Source: Paramecium primaurelia
Lineage: Eukaryota; Ciliophora; Oligohymenophorea; Peniculida; Parameciidae
Length of the DNA stretch: 64,000 nt
Direction of reading: 5' to 3'
Assembly: GCA_905182975.1 (NCBI GenBank)
Contig: CAJJDM010000003.1
Location: 917,222-981,221, forward strand
Numbering within the stretch: the first letter of the stretch is position 1; each line of letters opens with the position of its first letter. Shown here in pieces: positions 11,925 through 22,520 of this stretch. Under the pieces are notes generated by a model that was not told the origin of the DNA, did not search any database, and worked only from the letters and a program-made list of their open reading frames with translations. A program made the position numbers and the translations under genes.

Positions 11925-12515
11925 TTATTTATATATATATATTTATATATATATATATTTATTATTAATAGAAAATTTTATAATATTATAAATGAATTAA
12001 CTTATTAAATAGTGCCTTGAAAGGGAATATTAAAGATAAGGTCTTTCAGATTAACCTCATTCAATCAGTGTTAATGTTGTTGTGAACTTAGAAAAAGCTA
12101 ATTTAAAATTATCAATGTCTATTGATCCTGAGATTCCATTTAATATATTTTTATAAGGAATCAAAGAATAAATATTTGCATAACGGATGTAAGCTTATTA
12201 TGAAGAAGAATTAGAATGGTAATTATGTAATGGAAGCAATCTTCAACCAGACGATGGAAGAACTCTTTAATCATTAGGTTTTACAAACAATTGTACATTA
12301 TATGTCAGATTGAAACTTAGAGGTGGACCAAAAAAAATATATTATTAAGTATTAGTGGATTTGCAATTCAAGAAAATTGAATTATTTATAGAATAATATC
12401 AATTTAATCCAGTTTCATGTCTTTTTCATGATATTTTGATAGAATTATTCAAAAATTAACAACTTAAAATTGATCGTCCATTTGCTTTTTTTATAAATGA
12501 AACAGAAATTAATCC
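11325..12515. repeat. Repeat copy C (1191 bp), the one in intact context
   Basis: Equivalent to copy A by eye. Here both genes that enter the block continue cleanly on each side (ankyrin repeats to the left, rest of the ubiquitin-like protein to the right), so this copy is taken as the true locus. Confidence 0.8.
11925..11991. promoter_or_regulatory. Bidirectional promoter with alternating TA tracts
   Basis: The 67 bases between the two divergent start codons hold runs of TATATATATA interrupted by TTT. Both promoters must fit here. The same block is present in copies A (9324-9390) and B (10516-10582). No specific transcription-factor site recognised. Confidence 0.5.
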
Positions 12516-13122
12516 ATTTGATATTCGATAAATTTAAGATTTTGAAACATCCAATGGTATAATATTAAAATTAATCGTCCCAAATAAAGAAGTAAATAAA
12601 GATTCAATGGAAAAATATAAATTTGCTTTTAATTCTAATAAATTAATAAAGCCTTGTTTGAGAAATATTATAAAAATAGAGCACAATAATTCTGTTAAAA
12701 TGTTCCCTTAAAACTATAAATTAATCTATCAGATAATTTAAGATATGAGTATAGATTAAATAATTAAAAAAAATCAGTCTAAAAATTATTATATTAATAA
12801 TGAATAATTTTAAGAATCTCAACTCAAAAATGTTTATGCCATTAATAATATAAAAGTTAATATTTAAAATACTAATTAAACTAAGGGTATTGTTGTATTT
12901 AATTTAATTGGAGATTTTTATAAAAAATTAGAAATTGAGGGTTATATAAATAGTAATTATTATTTTATTGAAGAATTTATGTCAATGAATACTTCAATGA
13001 CAGAATTCTTAGAATATGTTAAGTTCAAAATATTTGGTCCAAAATAAATTGATTATAAACAAACTATCATTAAATAAAACGATTTTAAAGCTAGAGTATC
13101 TTATGAAGCGATTGAAAAATGA
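11992..13122 (+). CDS. Ubiquitin-like multidomain protein with internal LRGG
   Basis: 376 aa, no intron. Residues 24-112 look like a diverged ubiquitin: LCNGSNLQPDDGRTLQSLGF corresponds to the ubiquitin segment AGKQLEDGRTLSDYNI, and the domain ends in LKLRGG at 107-112, directly followed by PKK. The following 260 residues contain at least two more stretches of similar strand-helix character without the Gly-Gly end. Known: ubiquitin precursors are cleaved after RGG by deubiquitinases, and ciliates have unusual ubiquitin-like fusions. Inferred: either a processed precursor or a scaffold with a non-cleaved ubiquitin-like domain. No BIL/intein motif seen after the RGG. Confidence 0.75.
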
Positions 13123-13382
13123 ATAGAAAAATATAAAAATATAGAATTAAAAATTTAATAATTTATTTTTTAGATTATAAATATATTTAATCTTAAAGAA
13201 ATACAATTATAAAATTATAAATTTATCTTCAATTATTTTATTTGAATATTAAAATTAAATCTATAAATTAATATAATCATATTCATTAAGATTAAATAAA
13301 TATATAATAATTGCATATACTTAAATAGATTAACTATAAATATCAAATTAACTATCATAATAAATATATATAAGTATTTCAA

Positions 13383-14372
13383 ATGAATATATTTTAATCT
13401 TTCTTTGACATTCAATATATAAAATTGATCCCCTTTTTTGATAGAAAATTCAAGTATTTTCTTGGATAAAGAGATTAAATTATATACTTATTAAAAATAG
13501 AAGATTAGATTATATATAATTTTTATAATGTTAAGCATTATTTTGTTTTAATTAGTAAAACCTCATTGAGAAATTATAGAAAGACACACCTTTTAGATGA
13601 TCCTTCAATTAATTTGAATAGTCTAAATGAATTATTTCCAATTATCCCCATAAAAGATATATTTTCTTAAATTCGCAATATTAGTTGTATTTACTTTTTT
13701 TTTGATTGCCGATTTATAAATTTTGCTTCATCCAATTGAAATTTTTTTAGCTAATAGGATATTATTTACAAAGAAAATTATTTGATTTCTTATATTCTAC
13801 TGATTCTTTATGCCCTCAATTTTTGACATTTAACGTATTTATATGATTGTTTACAGTTCTTTTTTTAAAATTTTTTCAATTTTGTTGGTGATAACTGCTC
13901 TCTTAATATTTTGAAATTATCAATAAAATTTGAGTAAATGATATTAGAATTAATACATATTTCAGTTGCTCAGAATCTAGTATAGCCTTAAATCTATTAA
14001 TCATGTTCTAATCCAAATAATAAATTAAAATGCTTTCTAAGTTCTTAAGCCTAGATCAAGAATTTAATTCTTTCTTTATCTAATACATGTAGACCATATT
14101 AATTAAAATAATTTTAAATTAAATAATTTATAAATTTTCAAGAGAATTATAGTAAAATTTCTATGAAAAAACCATTTAATTCAATCATGTAGTATAAATT
14201 TTAAGATATTGAAATTAATACTGAAATCTTATTTAATAAATCCATCAAGATTCTTAAGATATTATAGAAAATCGATAATCATATAAGATAAGACCTTATA
14301 CTATATTGGGATTCATAAATAAATGTAATTTTTCGACTATACTTAAACTTAAGAGTATTTTTAAATAAGTGA
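13383..14372 (+). CDS. Unknown protein, about 321 aa, two T-run frame breaks
   Basis: Start ATG 13383 opens a frame (MNIFQSFFDIQYIKLIPFF) running to about 13700. To continue, one T must be dropped from the T9 run at 13695-13703 and one from the T7 run at 13742-13748; a 22-nt intron at 13835-13856 (GTATTT...TTACAG) then leads into a clean frame to TGA 14370-14372. With these two corrections the coding length is a multiple of three. Content is rich in Ile, Leu, Phe and Asn with no recognised domain. Alternatives: a young pseudogene, or a late intron (14354-14381) changing the C terminus. I favour homopolymer errors in a real gene. Confidence 0.5.
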
Positions 14373-14569
14373 TGTCATATAGATTTTCTACCATTTTAAA
14401 AATGTATAAATAAAATATAAAAAAATCATATTTATTTTTTTTAATATATCTCAACTTTTTTTTATGGTTATTTTAGTTTTTGCTTATATATTATTATGTG
14501 CTCATTTATAATTTATAAGTTATAAAATAGTTTTTGAATAAAGAAAATTAAATAAGAAAATAAATATTA

Positions 14570-16185
14570 ATGAACCAAAGTTCAATATTTGGAAGTGTAA
14601 CTTCACCTAATCCTGAATCTTAAATGAATCAAGTAAGTAAATAAATGATAAATTAGCCATCTTCTTAATTGACATAATCATAATAAATACCAATACCTCC
14701 TAGCAGTGGATTATATATGTCAACTCCTATGCCTCCACCAGTTGATCCACTATTAATAAGTCAATAAATTTAGTCTTAAATGATATAACCAAATTCATCT
14801 ATTCCATAATAATAATTGGATACTACATATGTAAATTAAAATCAAAACAATTAATTTTATTATCCTTATGTTGAAAGTCAAACGACAGAATTTTAGAAAG
14901 TAACAGGATACAACAATGGGTCATAAATTATTTATTAGCCAAGTTAATACAATTAGAGCTCTTATAATTATAATTATTAACAATAATAATAACAATAATA
15001 ATAATAATAACAATAATAACAATAATAATAATATTAATAATAAAGTGTAATTATTCCTCCTCACCAAATTGATTAATAATAAAAAAATATATAAGAGTTT
15101 TCATAATCTTCTATTATAATTTTGAATAAATAAGACTCTTTTAGTACTTAGAGTTCCTAAATATTAGAGAACTCAAAGATTATATCTAATTCTAAAATTA
15201 AAGAAATGGATATAAGTTCAACTACTCACAGTATGATTGTAATAGAAGAAAAAACAAATGAATTTTTAATTTAACCTTTTGATGAAAAGTTGAAAAAGGA
15301 GAAATAAAAAAATAAATAATTGGTAATTATTTTCAATATCTTTAGGTTAATTCTAATTTTTTTATAATTTAAAATAATAATACTACTATTCCTGAATTTT
15401 AATGTTAAGAAAGGTTATGTTAATTACATAGTAAACCAATAGAAAAGATTTGCGCTGAATAAGATTGTAAAGAAAATAATGATCTATTGTTATGTTAAGA
15501 TTGTGCTAGAGACCATAAAGGACATAATCTATTTGATATTCAAGAAGCATTATTTCTAATTCTGAAAAGCTAAAATAATTTAAGCTATGATGATGAAGTT
15601 ATAGAAACGATTAAAACGAAGACTTTTTAATAATTTAAAATTCTAAAATCTAATATTACATGGTAATTAAAAGAGATAGAAGATTAATTACAAGAGGGAT
15701 TTGATAAATTTAAATAATTTCTTTAAGAAAAAAAGAGTTCCTATTAATAAGCTTTTAATGATCTTTAATTTGGAGGTTTAAGCAAGATGATTGAATAAAC
15801 AAATTATCTGTTTGATTAAGGGTTATTTTTAGAAGTAAATTTACAATCTAATGAATCATAATACTAATAATTAGCAGCATAATTAGATAAAGTAAAAGTA
15901 TCTATGAGTAGATTTGAATAATTGATTGAAGACAATAAATAAGAACATGTATAAATCAAACTAAATAATGCAGAATTATTGATTGAAAGCTAAAAAATAT
16001 AAAATCTCAATGATCTCTATTTCTAAATAAAAATTGATGCTTTAAAATAGAAATTTACTAATATTCTAGATTAAGAATTACTAATATTGTAAGATAATAA
16101 GGCAATAAGATTGAAAGGAAATCTTGAAGAAATTAATCTAAAAGATTAATAGAACATTTAAATTATTTCATATTAACAGATTTGA
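14570..16185 (+). CDS. B-box zinc-finger protein with polyglutamine tract
   Basis: 530 aa with one 23-nt intron at 15323-15345. The N-terminal 250 residues are low complexity (Ser, Pro, Gln, Asn) and include a run of 18 Gln near 14985-15040 written with TAA and CAA codons. Residues about 270-315 hold a B-box type zinc finger: CQLHSKPIEKICAEQDC, then LLLCQDCARDHKGH, giving the C-x2-H...C...C-x2-C...H-x2-H ligand order. The rest is coiled coil, the usual B-box plus coiled-coil arrangement seen in TRIM-like proteins, but there is no RING. Likely a protein-interaction scaffold; partner unknown. Confidence 0.8.
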
Positions 16186-16628
16186 TTATCAAATTAGATA
16201 TTAATTTACAAAAGAAATTATAATTTATATAATGTTCTCTATATTTAATTATTTCAGAATTTATATGAAAAATATAAATACTTTTTTTTAGATTAATTAA
16301 AACAATAAATTAATCTAAAAAATAGAAGAAATAATGTTCTTAAAATGAATATATTATCATTTCAATACCTTAATAATGATAATTACTTCATTTTTTTAAG
16401 TTTATTTCATCATTATATATGTAACTCATCAGTTTAATTGATATTTTTGATAAGTTATAAATCTAATATAAAAGTAGTTAATTATATTACTTAATTGTTT
16501 AATTGATAATAGAGTATAAAATTCTAATATTTAATTATTGATTTAGTGTTTTTGTTATAAATAAGAATAATTATATAAAATTTTAGGAAAAAATAATAAA
16601 CATACTAAGTTCTTAATAAAATTAAATA
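16186..16628. other. Intergenic, 443 bp, nothing recognised
   Basis: AT-rich spacer between the B-box gene and the helical-repeat gene, both on the plus strand. No extended codon-biased frame, RNA gene or repeat seen; it should contain the terminator of one gene and the promoter of the next. Confidence 0.5.
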
Positions 16629-19223
16629 ATGAAAGTTAATGCTATTGTTAACCAATTAAAAAATATAAAAACTAAAAATAAATCATTAAATGGAGTAAGT
16701 TATATAGAAAAATATTTAAGCTTATTCGTGAAATGATTGCAGATTTAGAGAAACCAGAAGTGAGCAAAGAAATACTTGAAATTCACACTATAAAACTTAT
16801 AAACAACACTAAGGAACAGGATTTAAAGATTATTCTTTAATTTTTGATCTAAATATAGCATTTAAATAAGTTAAATAATTTAGATGAGCATATTTTATTG
16901 TAAGAATATTTATATAGATTGAAAATAGATTAATAGAAAGAAACTAAAAATAGAATAGTTATCATGCTTAAATCATTTAGTTATTGCATACACTAAAGGA
17001 AAATGTGTCTATAATGAATTTACCATACACATATAGGTTTCTTCGAATATGTTATAGAATAAAGTAATTATCAAACAATAAAATAATTATTGTGAATATT
17101 TAAGTATTAAATGATGAAGTACTTACTTAAATTGGATAATCATGCAAAGGTTATTTGTTGAATAAGTAAGAGACAGAAAAAAATATTTTGGCTATATTAA
17201 ATTTTTTTATGAGAATAGCTGATGGTTCTTTGGATACTGATTTTGATGATGCTTATGCACTAAAAGCATTAAGTTTGATTTTAGATGAGTTTTCAAAGTT
17301 GAAAATATTATTAGATATCAAAATAGCAGAATTAATTAATTCAAACTTAAGTGCATTACTAAAGAGTAATCTAAATAAAACAACATAGTCAATATAAAAA
17401 TGTATTTAAATTATGTTAAATTTATTATAGTATAAAGTATTTTCAAATTGATTGAGATACTATTATTGGGGAATAGTTGTTATTTTTTTGATTTTATTGA
17501 TACACTCAAGAAACATTTATTTAGTGAATGTCATTCAATATAGAAATAATTATCTTACTAGACAATAGTAAATTGTACAGATGCTTTTATTGAATATATG
17601 GGGAATGATAAATATAAAAATGAATTTGTAGTGTTTTATACAGAAATAACCAAATAGACTTAGATTGATAATATTAATATACCTCATAAATTGAAATAAA
17701 TACATGAAGTGGTTGGACATTTTATTTAATTAGAAAATATTTATTAAGAATATTCAGATAATAAATAGATTCTTAAATTTATTGCAGAATTCAATTTAAG
17801 ATTATCATAATAGATGTAGAAACCTTAATTATTATTATAAAAGTAAATCAAAAAGTGTATGAAGAATCTATTAAGTAAAATAGAATTTGAATAATTAAAC
17901 CAAACTTATTACAATTACATATAAATAATGGATATTGATATAAGAAATTCAATGATAATACATTTAATTAATTAGAATCAAATTGTTTTTGTTACATAAA
18001 TCTTATATTAATAGAATGATATATCTACAAATACATGGTAAAAGTATATTCAATACTATTTGAAAATAAAAGAGTCTAATGAACATCTAGAATAACATAT
18101 GAAATCATTATTATTGAATGAGAATTTATAGTAAATAGAAGCTCTTCTTTTTAGTCTTTTTTCTTGTAAATGCTATTAACTTGTAATATAATTATGTAAT
18201 ATTCATTATAATGCATTGTAATTTGATTTGGTATTGTAGTTTCTATATCAAGAACTTATGAATGATATTGAGTAACAACACACGGTTGAATTAATATGTT
18301 CGTTAATTATTTTGATATTAGAAAGATCAAACTATTTCTATTTTGATTATATGTTGAAGTTAATACAATTATAGAATCATAATGAATTATTATTACATTA
18401 TCTTTAAACAATAGCAAATAAAGTAGGAATGGATTAATTATTAAGTTTATTAACTTAATGTCTTCCTTCTTAATTAATCTCAACAATATTATATGATTGT
18501 GTTTAAATGAAAGAGATTGATGAATCAGATTTGGATTTAATCCTATATATTTTATAAAAATAAGAAATTATTGATGATCATTTTATAGCTTATTTAATAG
18601 ATAAAATAGCATATAAAGAGGAATATGCTGTTACTTTATTTAATATAATATCATAAAAGAAGGTTCCTGTGAAATTAATATTTTATATAGGATAATCAAT
18701 TTAGAATTAAAAGTATTACAATAAAAATACGAATTAATAATTGTAATTTAATCATTAAGTTGATATAAATTATTTATATGAATTATGCCAATTTACATAT
18801 GGTGCTGGATAAATAGATGATGATTTTATATAGAATTAATTGTCTTATTTTGAAAAATTAATAGAAACTTAATAGAATGAATTAGTTGAAGAAGTTACTA
18901 GAGTAATTAAATTTTATATTCAAAACTTTCCAAATTAATAATGTTTAATAAAATTGATTTCAAAATATGAGTATCTATATAATCATGGAAATTCAAATCT
19001 CACTTAAACATTGATATAAATAGTACCTGATTTGAAAATAATTTTGAATATTTTAGATAAAAATGATTAATCATTTTAATAATTCTATGATAAATTGAAT
19101 AATCTACATTAATATGCTGAATTTGCAGAATATATTGAGAAACATTAAATAAATATAAATACTAATACTGAATGTATTAACCTAAGACATAAGATTTAAC
19201 TCTCTGAATTAGAGTAACAATGA
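16629..19223 (+). CDS. Helical-repeat protein, 838 aa, function unknown
   Basis: Three introns keep one frame: 16695-16720 (26 nt), 16958-16980 (23 nt, begins GTTATC) and 17402-17430 (29 nt). With them removed the length is an exact multiple of three. The product is almost entirely alpha-helical, with leucine-rich helices spaced as in HEAT or importin-type solenoids (for example FKLIEILLLGNSCYFFDFID) and no charged low-complexity regions. Importin/exportin relatives, which carry cargo through nuclear pores, are one possibility but I found no decisive motif. Only 29 bp separate it from the next gene. Confidence 0.72.
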
Positions 19224-19252
19224 TATTTTGAAAAATATATATTTATTAATTA

Positions 19253-21691
19253 ATGTCATATAAAATTTCATTAGTAGGTTTGGAGGGTAGTGGAAAAACA
19301 ACATTAGCCAAAGTTTTAAATGACTAACATCAAATAAACAATATGACTTTGGAAGTCAATGAAGATATGCCAAATTCAGATGTGATGATCTTCTGTTTGG
19401 ATGGTAGTAACATGCAACAGTTGCATCATAGTAAGGCAGCATTAGAGTAAATAAATGGCAAAGAATAATTAATTATCTTGCAAACAAAAGCAGATATTCA
19501 AACTATTGAAGAAGGAGAATTAAGAAACTTCTTGGGTGTTGGTGAAGTTCCAATCTTGCCAATTTCTGCAATAAATGGGGATGGATTACCTTAATTAATC
19601 ACATTTTTAAGTTAACAGATATAACCAACACAATAGAACTTTTCAGCAGAACCAAGAGTAGTACCAAGTAGAGGAAAGTATAGAATAAACGAATAAAATT
19701 AAATATCAAAGCCTATGCAAACTTTTTAAAATTTAATGAAGGATCACGTATGTATGTATTAAAATTGTAGAAAATTAAGCAACGTACTCCAATGGAATAG
19801 GAATAAGAATATATACGTTTAGAAAAAGAGCGTATTAAAGTAGAGAATATGTCAGCATAATTGAATAATTTCAAAAGGAAACTAAAAAAAGAAGGTATAT
19901 TATTCCTGTATTATCATAGACACATATGATATCAAAGCCACAGCCAATCCAAGGATATAAGTTAATTTAGAATTCTTTTTAACAGATACATTAGCTTAAT
20001 GTGAATAATAAAAAAATACTTTATCAACTTAAACTGATAAATTGTTTAAAAAACCTGAAGATCCTCCTTTTATTCCAAAAAAAACAGGAATAGATGCTGC
20101 AACTTAAGTAGAGGATTATGAATTATTTGATTTTGATAGAGAAGTAACACCTATTTTAAATGTGATTTGCACAAAGACTTTAGAATAAGCTTGTTTAGAA
20201 ATAGAATAAGAAGAAGAATTTATGGCTATGTATAGATTTAAAGAAGCTTTTGAGAAGAGAAGAGTAAATGAAAAAAATAAATAACATGTTACAGTTGATA
20301 GAGAAAAATAATTGATTGATCAAAAGACTGAAGTTTTGAAAAAGTATTCTTAGAAATAAGAGAGAATGCAAAAAGTCATTTTTAAAGCTTAAGCTCATGC
20401 AATTGCTAAAGAATATTTAAAACCTTTATAAGGATAAATAATGTAATAAGTAATTTAAAGTGGATTTTATCCAAATGAATTTATGAATCAATTATAAACT
20501 AAATTTATGGATTATTTAGTTGGAAAAACATAAGAAGAAGTAATTAGATTAGTTGATCTTAATAATTCAATGAAAACTGCATTTAATGTTAATAATTTTG
20601 AACACATTCCTAAAGTAAGAAAACCATTTGATTTATAAATATAAAAGAAAAAAGATAGGTAAGCTTTAAGAATGATCAATTATTCAAATAAAAGAGCTAT
20701 TCGTATATTCTATTAGGATTTAGTACCTCTTTAGAGTATTATATCTATGACATTGTCTAAATACTTAGATGGATCATTTGAAGAATGGAAAAAGACTTAT
20801 GATTAAAGAGTGGCTGAATTAGAATAAAAGTTAGAGAGTAATGAAATAAATGAAGAAGATTTTGCAAATTAAAAAAGAACTGAATATCCTGATTTATAAG
20901 AGGGATATTTTGGTGCATCTATTAATAATTTTACTAGATTTGCATTTTCTATGGCTCATGATTAATTTTATTTAACAAGTGATTAAAGATTATAAATAGT
21001 TGCATATATTTTAAGAAAAGATGGAACATATGAAATTGTAAATAAAGAATCTAAAAATTATGGAAAAGTATTTAAATGGAAAAAATTTAGATTACCAATA
21101 AAATAAACTGATGATGAAGCTTTGTTATTAAGATTACAAGAATTAGATTCTGAAATAATTGCAATAGTTTTTGGTTTATTATTGCCAAATCTATAAAATA
21201 ATATTAAGGCTTTAGAATGGGTATAAAATGCTAGATTTGGTTTGTATGATGCAAAATATTGTATTCCATTTGCATAAACCAATGTAAATAAGGGATTTAA
21301 ATTAGAAGAACTTGTAAAATAAGTTGATGACCCAGAATTAGCAGAAGCACCTTAAACTGTATTTATGAGTTGTTTCACATTAATTAAACGTTTTAAATAA
21401 TATGGTGGTTGGTATATAGAAAATACTTAAGCTGCAACTAAAGGTATGTTAAATTAAGAAATTGAACCTTTTTATGAGAAACTTTCATAATTTCTTATTG
21501 AGATGTATGAGTTTACACTTGAAAGGGATAGAGATATAATTTCTAGTATTTAAGAGAAAGAGAAAGAAAAAGATAGTACATTAACAAATCAAGAATTATA
21601 AATGAGTAATTTATTATCTTTAATTTATAGTAATTACTAAATCAAAAATTCCTTAATAAAAAAAAATGCCTACAGAACCTAATGCTACTGA
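19253..21691 (+). CDS. RSP3: P-loop domain + radial spoke protein 3 + TerD-like fusion
   Basis: 796 aa; introns 19748-19770 (23 nt) and 19895-19919 (25 nt). Residues 1-130 form a small-GTPase-like domain with P-loop GLEGSGKT (9-16), TKAD (78-81) in place of NKxD, and PISA (103-106); no DxxG switch is visible. Residues about 240-460 are RSP3: FIPKKTGIDAATQVED (257-272), then DFDREVTPILNVICTKTLEQ and the following acidic helix, the family's amphipathic AKAP-type helix that dimerises and anchors spoke components in the axoneme. Residues about 545-715 resemble TerD (ALLLRLQELDSEIIAIVFGL; later KQYGGWYI). No TGA or non-coding gap separates the parts. RSP3 in algae and animals lacks the two extra domains. 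The frame overlaps the next ATG by 26 bases. Confidence 0.78.
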
Positions 21692-22073
21692 TTCTGCTTT
21701 ACCATCATCAAGACCACTTGAAGAACCTTCGGATTACACTAAATCTTAATTTAATTCAATGATTATTGAACCATTAATATTAGATATGAATGATTCCTTT
21801 GAAATTGTAGAGTCATAATTGATAAATCATCTTAATAATGTTGCTTAAAGATTGGTTAATAGTTGTACATGGGGATTTGAATTGAAAGTTAGAGGTAATT
21901 CATTTTTAAGAGTGAAATAATTAATTAGAGTAATTATAATATCAATAATATCTATTTAGTTAAGAAATGTTGGTGATATGACTATTGTAAGAAAGGCAGA
22001 ACCTCCTAAGGAAGAAGTTCCAGTGCAATAAGAAGAGAATAAGGATAATGATGATAATGATAATGATTCCTGA
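21666..22073 (+). CDS. Small unknown protein, 125 aa
   Basis: 125 aa after removing a 30-nt intron at 21930-21959 (GTAATT...ATTTAG), called because the retained form inserts the hydrophobic run VIIISIISIQ between charged segments. A central helix-rich part (LDMNDSFEIVESQLINHLNN) and a WGFELKVRGNSFLRV segment suggest a folded domain; the tail is Asp/Asn-rich and acidic. Not recognised. The first ATG overlaps the end of the RSP3 frame; a later in-frame ATG (21759, MIIEPLILDM) would avoid the overlap and may be the real start. Confidence 0.65.
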
Positions 22074-22089
22074 AATGATTTAATATTAA

Positions 22090-22440
22090 ATGAATTATTA
22101 TGAATTATTAGGGGTAGATGATAAATGTTCACCTGAAAACATAAGGAAAGCATTTCTTAATAAAATTAGATTTTGTCATCCAGATAAAAATGGAGATGCT
22201 AAAGAAGCTTAATCTTTAATAGAAGCATACAAAGTATTAATGAATTGTAGAGAAGAATATAATTAATCATTAAGATCTCAATTTAAATACTGTTTTGATA
22301 TAATGACAGTGAAATGTAATTATGTTGAATATGAATGTGAATAATGTGGAGAAGAAAATCAAATTGAATTAAATAGTTAAACTAATGTGATAGTTGAATG
22401 TAGAAGTTGTAATTTGAAGTTATAAATATTCTAATAGTGA
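22090..22440 (+). CDS. DPH4: DPH4/DNAJC24-like J protein with CSL-type zinc finger
   Basis: 116 aa, no intron. Residues 1-60 are a J domain: YYELLGVDDKCSPENIRKAF followed by the HPDKN loop with the essential HPD. Residues 78-116 hold CEQCGE and CRSCNLKLQIF, four cysteines placed as in the DPH-type (CSL) zinc finger of DPH4/DNAJC24. DPH4 supports the iron-sulfur enzymes that begin diphthamide synthesis on elongation factor 2 and binds iron or zinc. Length is slightly shorter than human (149 aa). Confidence 0.85.
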
Positions 22441-22520
22441 ATTATATTTAAGAAAATTATGAAATTTACAATTAGTATTCCTATTTCATTTACTTAAATA
22501 CAAATAATTTATTTATTTTT

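Noticed and set aside
8724..12515. Transposon or tandem gene family
   Set aside because: The repeated block has no transposase, terminal inverted repeats or target duplications, and copies end exactly at single Ns, which points to assembly.
13569..14372. Possible TGA readthrough (two in-frame TGAs at 13737 and 13824) in a long open frame
   Set aside because: A 22-nt intron at 13835-13856 plus two T-run corrections gives a more protein-like path without any TGA, so recoding is not needed.
17437..17456. 20-nt intron GTATTT...TTGAG in the helical-repeat gene
   Set aside because: A 29-nt intron at 17402-17430 with canonical GTA...TAG ends satisfies the same frame requirement better.
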